Shown: in pieces, positions 1 to 10,252 of the stretch | How the letters are laid out: every line of letters begins with the position of its first letter | Numbering within the stretch: the first letter of the stretch is position 1 | Assembly: GCA_030268105.1 (NCBI GenBank) | Contig: BSDZ01000013.1 | Location: 4,802,501-4,866,500, forward strand | Direction of reading: 5' to 3' | DNA from: Volvox africanus | Taxonomy: Eukaryota; Chlorophyta; Chlorophyceae; Chlamydomonadales; Volvocaceae | Length of the DNA stretch: 64,000 nucleotides | Notes under the pieces: model-generated | The model's input: the letters and a program-made list of their open reading frames with translations, nothing else | Told to the model about the DNA's origin: nothing | Databases searched by the model: none | Made by a program: the position numbers and the translations under genes

Positions 1-271
1 TCCTGCTATATGGCGTTGTGGTAAATGTTTGTCATAATGTATGGAAGCCCATGACGCGTCTGGGGCAACTGTACTTGCAGGCCTCGCCCAGCCAGCTAGC
101 ACATGTAAGTAGGACTTAACATGCAAAGATCAATGATCCAATTGCTCCTTGTTGGTAGATAGAAGTATCGAGGTTGTTTCATTCAGCTTTTGGGTTTCAG
201 TTTCTCATCACATGGAGTTTTGGGGGTATGTGTTGGCTGGGTCTCCCTGACCTACATTTGCTTGCATAGTT

Positions 272-346
272 GTTACACTGTGGGCGACTTGTCCTGAAAG
301 GACAAGCACCGGGGGCCCTGACCGGGTTGAATCACAGCGCAGGGGG
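272..346 (-). repeat. Dispersed repeat, copy 1
   Basis: Read on the minus strand this matches the segments at 2297-2370 and 34286-34360. The shared core runs from TGCGCTGTG through a GGTCAGG-GCCCC block to GACAAGTCGCCCACAGTGTAA. Copies differ by scattered substitutions and short indels, as expected for an old dispersed element. I see no coding capacity or terminal inverted repeats within the compared part. Confidence 0.7.
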
Positions 347-2296
347 AGCACACGGCTTAATGTGTTTGTCCTGCCGCGTGTTTCTCCTCCCCTCGCTCGA
401 GCTAGCCAACAAGGGCACACGAACCTCATGAGCCTCAAGCCTGGCTACCAAAAGGAACAGAGCCTCAGCCAACCATACCAGCGCCCAGAAGGAGAGGGCA
501 AGAAGGCTAGCGAGCAAGCCCTGCCACCAAAAAAATAGGAATCCCCTCCTCCTCCACCTCTAATGGCTCCCTGACAAAGGCCCGGCCCTCCCACCCAGGG
601 ACATTCTGAGGAAAGGGGGCACTAAACTAGGACCCTTCCAAACAGCCCAACAGAAAAGCAAGACGCCTCTAAAGATGTGGGGTGGGGATAACAAGACACC
701 AAGCAAGGCGGCCCCCTGAAAAGCTCAAACTCAACATGGTATATACGTTGTTAGGTATAGATAAAAGGTGGCAGCAGTGGGGGACTTCCATCCCCTGCTG
801 TACGTATGCCTGCCAAGCATCCATGGGGGGCATCCATGGGGGGACCATTGCGGGTCCCTGAACTAAATATTAATGAACAACACACACCCTCAAACACGAT
901 CGGACGGATCAGCACAAAAATGCATTGATGCATCATACGGGTAAAAATTGGAGGCCACACGATCTTCACCAGAGGCCATGCAATCTTCACTGTTCTGGAT
1001 GCGCCTGGCCTTGCATATGCACACGGAAGCAACTACGCACCTACGTCTTGCGCTGGTGTCGCTCGTCGCTGTCCACGGTGCCCATGTCGTCACGCTCCGC
1101 CGCCGCTGCTACCATACCCTGGTGGTGGAGTGAGTCCCACCGACAGCTGCGGGCACCCGGGAACGGCAGCCGAGAAGGAATTGCAGGTGATGGGATACCT
1201 CTGGTCATTTGCATCAGACCGTAGGCATCCGAGCGAGTCGCCGTTGTACCACTGCTCCCCTTAGCCTATCACGCACAGTCCATGACGGTCATATCTCTAT
1301 CGGTTCGCTCGTGCGCTCGTGCGTCCTTACTTGAGATGTATAAGCATGAAAGCATGAAGGGACAGCATAAGGTCGGACCAAATACGCGTGCAAACAAAAG
1401 CTGAGAAAGGCAGGAAAAAGCAAACTACTCATTTATAGGGGTAAAAGACCTTCGCGATTCCCATGCGCGACCGATGGGAAGCAGAGCTTCGCCCATCCAG
1501 TTAGCGGTTGTTGGTTAGTGGTTCTCTAACTGATGGATAATGTCCTCGCTCCACCAACAGCCCTGTAACACTGTGAAGTAGAGGGTTAACACGGCCCAGG
1601 CTTCGGATCTGGGGAGAGACGTTACTTGATCACTGCTGTGCGGTGAACAGGGGTTGGTTTTAGGACAGCCGAGAAGCGGACTAGTGATTGGGTCCCTCAA
1701 ACAGTTGGAGTCAGGGTTTTCAAGGGGGAAGCTGTTTAGTCCTCAGAGGATCTTCAGAGGTCTCAAAATTGTTTCCGTGAGTCCTCCCCCGAGCTCTGCC
1801 TAGGTAGGCCTCAAAATGTTCCGGGGCCATCCGGTATCTACAAAAAAACGTTTTCCGGGGCACAAAGTACGTCCTCTTGTTGTATGGTAGACATCTTTCC
1901 AGACAAAATCGCCTTTAAGTGTTAATATTGAGGTTTTCCCAAGCGCCAAGCTGTCAAGGATTAGTCAAGTCGTAAGGTTCTGGAGCCGTTAGTCATCCCG
2001 CGACCTGGACTTTTGGCTTTGCATGGCTGAAAGTTTCACACAATTGATTTTTTCCCGGCAAATACATTTATTTGCAGGCACATGCATCAATTAGGGCGCG
2101 ATTGAAATGGGGAAATCACCTATTAATGGTCTGGTTGGTCTCAGATAGACCGCACAGCCATGCAATGCAGCAGGCAGGCCGTCGTCCGCCGAAGCAATCC
2201 GCGCATTGCAAGACTGCCCCATTCGTTCATTCAGAACGACAGACACGCACTCAGACACGTATGTACAAATACACGTGAACAAAGCCACGTCCTCCT

Positions 2297-2370
2297 CCCC
2301 TGCGCTGTGGCTCGGTCCGGTCAGGACCCCCGGTGCTCGTCTTTGAAGGGCGAGTCGCCCACAGTGTAAC
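2297..2370 (+). repeat. Dispersed repeat, copy 2
   Basis: Same family as 272-346 (inverted) and 34286-34360 (same strand). It contains GGGCGAGTCGCCCACAGTG, which is the best-conserved part. The flanks differ between copies, so the element seems to be short, around 75 bp, although the full borders cannot be fixed by eye. Confidence 0.7.
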
Positions 2371-3974
2371 ACCCATACATGAACACAATCCCCCCCCTAA
2401 ATTGCACACAAGCACAACCACACAGATGCTCCTCCTGCTCCTGCTGCTTTTCATCTGCCTACTGTTTTTCATCGAATCCTTCCTGCTGTTGCCCGGTAAG
2501 CCTGCGTGCCTGGGGCGAGGAGGCGGCAGGACTCATGCATCTACATCATCTTCATCCACACCCACATCCTCATCTACGTCATGGAGTGAAGTGGAGCCCC
2601 ATATAGCTAGCACATGCACACCAACCATATTACCTCATACATTCAGCAAGCTTGCTCCAAACAAATTGTTGGTTACCGCAACACTTTCGCACACACACAC
2701 ACACAGACATGTATGTGTGGTGTAAATCTATGAAAGTATAAATTGAGACCTCTCTACTCTCTCAAGGAAGCGTATTATGTTGCCCTCTCCCCCTTACTTT
2801 CGAAGGAGCTCCCCTGGCGGCTGCTGCTGCCACTCGCTGCTACTGTTACCCAAGCGTACGGCTGGCCCGTACGTCCAATGAATATCGAGATCGATTGGAT
2901 CCCTGCGTTTGGTTGTGGATCCAAAAGAACACATCCGCCTGCCGACCCCTCAAGTATATGTAGTAGTTGCTCGCCGTGAGTGCTTAATTGCGTGCTTCAC
3001 GAATCTGCTAATGGCTGCGGAAGAAAGCCATGGAGGACGCAGCAAGTTGGTACATCGTATAATACTTCGTAATAATAACAATAATGTAATAGTAATCGTG
3101 TTGCTGATGTGCTGCTGATGGCGATCACCGACTGTCATCACCGACCGACCGCGCAATGGTCGCATAGCAATCCAATAATGCGCGCGTGCAATATTGCTGC
3201 CTGCCTGCTGCTAGCTATAGCTACTTGTTCAGTGGAATAATATGCATACAAACACGCGCATGTAGATAGGTGCTACTGCTGGGTGGCTGGGTGGCAGGTG
3301 TCCACGCACAGCGCCCTCACATACGTGTAGTTAGCCTGACGTAACGCAGATAGAGATGCCCTGGCCACAGGCGGCTACTGCTGCCACTGATGATGGAGGA
3401 CAAGTTGTAATGCGCGGTGACTGCTTGATGGATGATGGCGGGTACCTGCAACTACCACCTGCCACCCAGCCGGGAGTCACTACTCGCAGCGACAATCAAC
3501 GAGGTGAGGACTCGCATCTTAGTCCCCCAGAGGCCGCTGCCCCCAGAGGCTGCAAGGTGGCCCTGGCGTCGCGCGTTATCGATTGCTCGACGCTGCAGTA
3601 GGTCTTCCAATGGTCCTGTAAGTAAGTGCGGTTCTACCCCTGGGCAAGCATCTGCTGCCGGCGCACGAACACGCACGGTTGACGACTCAGCCTCCTCGTC
3701 TCCTCGTCCTCCTGCCTCCTGCTCGTCCTCCTGCCTCCTGCTCGTCCTCCTGCCTCCTGCTCGTCCTCCTGTCTCATGCTCGTCCTCGTTGCTGTGGTTG
3801 CTTGTCACGTTATTCACGGACCACACAAGAGAGTGCTCGGCAGGGAGAGTCGCCCCAGCCTTATCATGCGGCATTTGGGGCGGATTCATAGCGTGCATTG
3901 TGCGACGTGAGGCGACAAACCGCGCCCCAGCGGTGAGCGGCCGCCCCTTAAAGACAGCGGCGTCAGCAGCGGCG

Positions 3975-6900
3975 TCAGCAAAGTCCCTTTCGCTTACTGA
4001 GCAAGGCCTTGAGGTCAGAACACTCCCGTTCAAGCTTCATGACCTTGGATAGAACAAAGCAACGAGATGAAGCAAAATAAGAATTAATGATACATTCCTT
4101 GATTATATATATATATATATATATGGTTTATATAGGGTTATTATAGGGTTATATAGGGTTTATTATAGTCAAACACACAATGTTTCCTCCATAGCCGTAA
4201 TGATAACAATATATAAATATATAATCTGTCTACGCCCCGCTGCCGCCGCTGCTGCTGCTGATGCTTTCGATAATAGCTTGTGGCGAGTGGACTGTTGGAG
4301 TGGAATTCAGCAGCAGGGCGCAGTAGTGCTTGATGCTGATGACGTGCACGTACGCGAACAATGCCGTGCCATCCCTTAGGACAGAAATGGCCAATCATGT
4401 TTGACCTACCTAGGTAATCCCTGAGCCCGAAACCCATCCCTCGCTCGTTCCTCACTGCAACACACTCAGGCGAAACAACTCAGTTGATTTCATTCTTGTT
4501 CCAAGTTATGTTATGCTAAGTTATGTTATTCCTCCCTGCCTCGTTATGTGACGTACGCGGGGTAGGTCTTATCATTATAACCTACCATCTGGTCAAGCTC
4601 AGCCACACGGGCAGCATTAGCCGCCAGCTGTCCCTCCAGCTCTTGCACCTTGCCCGTCAGGAGGGCCTTATCTGTGTTGGCAGCCGCCAGAGCAGCCTCC
4701 AGGGTCGCCTTGAGCTTCTCCATCTGCGCATTATTGCCATTCATGACTGTTTGTGATAATGATAATGTATGATAAAAACTGAAAGATGGCAATAACCTGC
4801 AAACATCGAGTACATTTTTAATATTATATATGTATTTGCGTAAACGCATCGCTAGCTAATTACGACAACATTTTTGGTGCATTTACTCGAAGTTGCAATA
4901 TATATGTACACGCACATATATATACACACATATATGTGAGTGACTGTTGCTGGCCATGGCACACACCAGGAGTGGTTGCGCCGTCGTGAATAAATCTTTA
5001 TGGTTGTGACCATCAGCCACACGCGCTGCAACAAACGCGGCTTGCTATGCTGGCCGACCTTGCAAACCAGACCTTGCAGACCGAGCCACCACGCACGCAC
5101 ATGAAAGCATACATCTAAATACATACATACATAACTATACAAACACAATTTTTAAATCACACTATCAAACAGTTTGCAACATAACGTAAAGAATTTCGCT
5201 AGGGTTTAGATTAATTACAATATCAATTACCTGACTTGACAATGTTAACTTTGGATAATGAATCAAGAATTAAATTCCTACAAAATTAATCATAACAATG
5301 CGAAATTAAATACATGAATGTTGCCATTTATAAATATCATTGCGTAAATACGTAGTACATGCATTCTTTTTATTGTATCTTGTGTCTCCGTAACACCCGG
5401 CCGTCATCCACATATCCCACCTGTTGCCTCGCCTCGCCCAGTTCCGCTTCCTTCGCCTTCAGCAGCTCTCCCGCCTTTGCCTCCGCCTTCTGCACGTGAG
5501 TCGCCACTTCCTGAAGCCTCGAATCGATATTCGCCGCCTTCGCCTCGGCCTCCACCGCCCTCTCCACCGCCGCAGCAGCCTTTGCTTCCGCCTCCGCCAC
5601 TTTCTCTTCTGCCTCGGCCGCCCTGGCCTCTGCTGTAGCTGCCTTTGCCTTTGCTTCCGTTAACTCGGCGGCCCGCGCCACTTCCGCTTCTGCTGCCGCG
5701 AACAACGCCAACTGTTCCACAAACTGGGCAAAGGCCTCCATCGCAGCGGCTGCAGCGATGATGGCAGTGGCTGCGGCCTCCGCCTCTTCCCCGGCGGCCT
5801 CCCGAGCAGAGGATAGCATGGCGTCCTCGATAGCAGCTTCCTCCGCGGCCTTAGCTGCCTCCGCCTCCACGGCTGCGGCCGCTTCAACCGCAGTTGCTTC
5901 CGCCAACGCAGCGGCGGCTTCCGCCGCCAACGCCGCTGCAGCTGCCTCTGCCGCGGCGGCGGCCTCGGCTGCAGCAGCCGCCTCTGCCGCCGCCATCGCA
6001 GCAGCAACCTCCTCCGCTTCCATACGAGCCCGCTCTTCCGCTTCCGCACGAGCCAGTGCTTCTGCCTCTGCCGCCGCCGCCGCCACCTCTAGATGTTCCT
6101 CTTCTGCAGCAGTTGCCGCCGTTGCGATCTCCGCCGCGGTCGCCTCGTCAGCCAGTGCCTCGAGCATCTCCTCCGCCGCCTTGGCAGCCGCCGCCGCCTC
6201 CGCTGCTGCCCTTGCCGCCTCCTCCGCCGCCACCTTGGCAGCCGCTTCCGCCGCTGCCCTTGCCGCCTCCTCCTCCGCTATCTTGGCAGCCGCCTCCGCC
6301 GCGGCCCTCGCGGCCGCCTCCTCCGCCGCCTTGGCAGCCGCCGCCCGTTCTGCCGCGAACTCCGAAATGACGTTGTCACGCTGTACGACAGCGTGTTCCA
6401 GCTCCGCCACCCTGGCGGCCTGCTGCTGTTGTGCGTGCTCCGCCGCTGCCAGCTGCTTCCGAAGGTCCAATATTGCCGCGGCTGTAAATGTGGCAGGACG
6501 ACATTAATGGCGCCGCCGTAAAGTTTATATATCCTTAACAGTATGTTGTAAAAAAATATGTGTTTGATGCCTATTCACAACTTACCGAATACTAATAATT
6601 AGTGGCTGTCTAAAGATGTGAAAGCCAATGATCGAAACATTTCTTGAAGTCTTAACATGCTTGTCCGAATACGTACGACACATACGGCACTTGTACGTAC
6701 CAGCGTCTCCGTTAAGTTTCTGGTTGGCGTCTCCGAGGGCTTGGGTCAGCGAAGCCACCTTCGAGCCCAGCTCGCCGACCTGAGGGTATGGGAGATGACT
6801 TGTACTAAGCCATTCGTATTAAACGTCTTACACGTCATTCAACGTATTGAAGTAAAGACCTATTGCACAAACAGGAGCGGGACAGGAGGTGCTAACAGGG

Positions 6901-9900
6901 GAAACCTGGCCTGGCAGGCAGCGGAGAGAACGTGATGTGCGGTCGGATTTACATGCGCCGATGCAGCTCACCGCAATCACCATACTACTGGGTATTGCCC
7001 AGCCGGACATCGCATCAGATAAGTTGTACTTCGTATCATTAACAAGATTTACTATTACTATTATCTCCCTCCCCCCCCCGGCATGGGTACTGGTATGGGT
7101 AACCCATCGGCCTATCCGATGTCAATTCGTTGGATTTGAACCCCGGCTCTCGCTCCTTTACCTGAAACTCAAGGTGCCCTTGCAGCTCCTCCACTTTCTG
7201 CTGCAACCTGTGGTTTCGGAGCAGAACGGGTGGGGAGCCGGGGGGAAGAACGAGCAAGCTGGTGTGGGCTCGAGCAAATGATCGTCCGTTTGTAATGTCT
7301 CCTGCCTTCTGTGGAAGAAATTATTATGTGACCACAAAAACGTTTTCGCATCTGCCGTACCTGCCGTTCTCCTCCTGTGCATCGCTTAGCTGCTTCTGCA
7401 GAGCAGACGTAACCGCGGCCGCCTGTGTACGACGGTACGACAGCTCGCCCTCTAGACGGCCCACCAAATGATCGCGCTCGGCCTGTACGATTCAGGCATA
7501 CAAATACACAGCTTTTTGTACCGTAACGCTTTTCCTAACTGGAGACTTACTAATCCCCGCTTTCCTGGTTTGCTGCACTCCTTTACCGTGTGCCTTCCCA
7601 CCTTTCTCCGCCCATCACATCCCCACACCACATAATCCCTCAGCTTCTACGTCACCATGTGATACTCATATCAACGGTTTCCGTTTCTAAACCCCAACTG
7701 TCCAACGCCAACTAACACCTACTACCCTGACCCATCCCCTTATCACTCTGCGCCCCAAACCCCAGCAACGTTCCGTATCACTATGTCTTTCATCTTCCCC
7801 GCCACCCGCCAAGCCCCCCCCTCTGCACACAAGCACATGATGGAGATGCCACACGACTACCTCCACATGACTACCCACCGTCAGCTTCGTGAGTCGGTCC
7901 TGCAGATCATTCAATTTGGCCTCGGCCTCCGCCACCATCATGCCGGCCGCCGCTCCGCCGCTGCTCGACAGCTTCTGATCCAGAGCGCGACTGTCGTCAA
8001 GAACCTGGACGTACGGCAGAAACCAAATGAAACCAAATGAGGCGCGAAATGATCATCATTAGCGGCAGACGTGATACCACCACCATATCATCATCCCCCT
8101 CTCCTCCGTATCCATGTATCCCCCAACACAGACCCCTCCAAACCAACAACACCCATGCGCGCCCCATCATACCCATGCCCTCCTCCTCCTCTCTACACCC
8201 CCCCCTTAAAACACACATTGATACACCACACCACACCACACCTCACCCTCCCTCCCTCCCGCCCGCAGCCTCCCGCAGCCTCCCTCCCGCAGCCTCCCCT
8301 CCCTCCCGCAGCCTCCCTCCCTCCCTCCCTCCCGCACCCTCCCTCCCTCCCTCCCTCCCGCAGCCTCCCGCAGCCTCCCTCCCGCAGCCTCCCGCAGCCT
8401 CCCTCCCGCAGCCTCCCCTCCCTCCCGCAGCCTCCCTCCCTCCCTCCCTCCCGCACCCTCCCTCCCTCCCTCCCTCCCGCAGCCTCCCCTACACACGCAT
8501 ACGTCCACACGCACGCACACCCAGCCACTAGCTTCCACACCAATCCCACCTTGAGCACCTTGGCCTTCATGGGGTTGCCGCCTCCAGCGCCTCCTCGGGC
8601 TGCACTCCGGCCCCTTGGCGTACCCGGACTGCCCCCGAAGAAACCGCCACAGCCATCTTCCTCATCGTCAGCCCCAAGGCCCCCCAGCCCCAGCCCCGCC
8701 AACCCTAGTATTTTTCCTAGGATAGACTCCAGCCTCCTCTTGTTCACCAGCAGCAGCTGCTTGTCCGCCAGAAGGGCGTTTCGTTCGCGCTTTAACAACA
8801 TGATGTTATCTGCCAGGAGCTCCGGCTCCTTGGCGAAGGCTAGAGCTTGAACGTGGGTGATGTGCTGTCGTACTTCCTGAGGAGCTGTGGGTCAGAAGGG
8901 GGGGGATGGGGAGAGAGGAAAGGGGGAAAGCGCTGATGATTCTGGGACATGGTTCTGGAGAAAAAGTTAAAGAGGAAACACGAGGAACATAACAAAAAAG
9001 GAAGAAAATCAACATATGGATGTAATCAACATATAAAGAGAATTGTCAATTAAATATAGAGAGACACGTTTGGTTGACAGTATTCACTACTGGGCACAAA
9101 ATCTTAATTGAGATTTCTCTTTTTTGCACGTCCCTGTATTTATGTCTGAATATTTTGACTTTGGTATATGTATACAAATTTTTATAATAAAAAAGCTACA
9201 CTCTGGAACACGCAATTATGCTCCTGACTGTGCGGTACCCCAGACGCGTGTGAAGAGTTCAAAAGACATCATTACACACACATATCAGGCCCAAGAATGG
9301 GAAAGCAGCAACACAGCTTTCTCCCCACGAGGGGCCGGGGCGCTTTCCTTTCCACCACGTACTGTCGTACACACATACACACACGCAGCCAACATATGCA
9401 TCCCGGAGGATGCATTACCAGGCCTTGCTCACTCTCGGGCCTTGCGTTTCGAATCTTCTCATCGACCTGCACCCTGCGGCAACAAGAAATCATGCGGAGC
9501 CGAGCAGCAGGTTGACAGGGCTCGTGGATGAACACGGTGAATGCGGGACGGGGTACGGCAACACGGAAAAAAGGTGGTACCTAAATACTATGGTGTGGTG
9601 TGGTGTGGTGTGGTATGCTATCCACGGTACACTGTGCGATGATTTCATGTACTACTACTTGTAGTCGTACATAGCGTTCGCGTCATGCAAGCAGGCGTCT
9701 TAAACGGACGGTAAAAACGGTAAAAACAAGCAACCATATCACAATCAACAAAAATGATCGCTAACCATATCACCATCACCACCAGCACATAAACCTAATC
9801 ACAGAGGGAGGGGTCAGTGATACGAACCTGTAACTGCTGGTCAAGCTGACGAAGGCGGACGAGGGTCGATTGCCGGACAGCTTGTCCACGGACGGTAACC

Positions 9901-9917
9901 TCTGCAGTGCCTGACCG
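3975..9917 (-). CDS. Alanine-rich coiled-coil protein (5' end unresolved)
   Basis: Nine exons read on the minus strand: 9828-9917, 8550-8876, 7879-8004, 7361-7482, 7162-7207, 6701-6779, 5421-6481, 4586-4723 and 3975-4043 (TGA at 3975-3977). All splice sites are GT-AG and every phase matches, giving 685 codons plus stop. The protein is almost all predicted coiled coil: charged heptads such as VRLRQLDQQLQ, LKRERNALLADKQLLL, KVEELQGHLEFQ, AEAKLNDLQDRLTKLT and VMKLERECSDLKALL. The 1061-nt exon encodes about 350 residues of Ala/Glu-rich helix. No catalytic domain, signal peptide or membrane segment is visible, so a structural, scaffold or cytoskeletal role is likely but not shown. It lies downstream of and parallel to the rhodopsin-kinase gene, but that gene has its own stop codon, so I treat the two as separate. 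The start codon is not identified; more exons probably lie above 9917. Confidence 0.8.
5421..6481 (-). other. Large exon: Ala/Glu-rich helical repeat of the coiled-coil protein
   Basis: This one exon supplies half of the coiled-coil protein. It enters in phase 1 (acceptor TTTACAG) and leaves in phase 0 (donor CAACAG/gtggga). The first part has the heptad-like ARVAELEHAVVQRDNVI, which recurs in the 4586-4723 exon as ARVAELDQM. The middle is built from degenerate AEEAARAAAEAAAK units rich in GCC/GCG codons, and the end returns to mixed charged coiled coil (KAEAKAGELLKAKEAELGEA). The unit repetition suggests internal tandem growth. The opposite strand is also open for long stretches, which is a by-product of the biased codons. 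Confidence 0.8.
8237..8486. repeat. CCCTCCCT / CCCGCAGCCT minisatellite inside an intron
   Basis: About 250 bp of CCCTCCCTCCCTCCC tracts alternating with CCCGCAGCCT units, with a visible higher-order duplication of roughly 100 bp (about 8270-8370 repeated at about 8390-8490). It lies in the 8005-8549 intron of the minus-strand coiled-coil gene. The transcript-sense strand is therefore G-rich, with many runs of three or more G separated by short loops. Confidence 0.85.
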
Positions 9918-10252
9918 CTGTTCGAATGAATTGGCGCACCATTTGGGAGAGGGAATACGGGAACTGTGGACGGGTGAGGTGCCGGCCCGTTAAATGGCTG
10001 ATAGGCTTGCAACTGCACGAGATGATGTGGCGCCATCGGCGCCTGCGCGCGCACGTCGCTGGCTTTGGAACCGGGCGCGGAGCTGCGGTGTGCAGGGGGA
10101 GGTCCAAGAAGTTGGGAACTGTTGCGACTTTGCATACTTGCGGACTCCCCACTGCTCAGCTGGACGGATGCCGGGGCGCCGGGCTGTGGGACGGCTCCCT
10201 GTGATGAAGAGCGTATCGACATCAGAGGAGCGTGAGGGCCCTCCACGCCCAT
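9839..10252 (-). other. Pro/Ser/Gln-rich open frame, candidate upstream exon
   Basis: An open minus-strand frame starting at an ATG at 10252 encodes a Pro/Ser/Gln-rich stretch (for example SSSQGAVPQPGAP and QLLGPPPAHRSSAPG). It overlaps the resolved exon 9828-9917 in a different frame. The two cannot both be coding as continuous sequence, and I cannot find a clean donor to join them. It may be a real N-terminal exon of the coiled-coil gene, a separate small gene, or chance. Confidence 0.35.

Larger units (their letters stand above)
1..3974. other. Stretch with no resolved gene
   Basis: I find no open frame here with recognisable domains and good splice sites. The stretch holds two copies of a dispersed repeat (272-346 and 2297-2370), a short CA run near 2692-2705, and (further left of the coiled-coil gene's stop) short direct CTCGTCCTCCTGCCTCCTG-type tandem units near 3703-3785. 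Short open frames near 2333-2725 and 3432-3970 are low-complexity and not supported by anything else. It could include the 3' untranslated region of the minus-strand gene that ends at 3975. Confidence 0.5.

Noticed and set aside
4723..4849. Separate small gene starting at the ATG near 4744
   Set aside because: An acceptor GCGCAG at 4724 joins the large Ala-rich exon in phase with continuous heptads, so it is an exon of the same gene.
5758..6507. Plus-strand Ala/Ser-rich open frame of about 250 residues
   Set aside because: It is the complement of the minus-strand Ala/Glu coiled-coil exon, which has matching splice phases on both sides.
8037..8850. Plus-strand Pro/Ser/Leu-rich open frames across the CCCTCCC repeat
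   Set aside because: They arise from the minisatellite; the minus strand has phase-matched exons on both sides of it.
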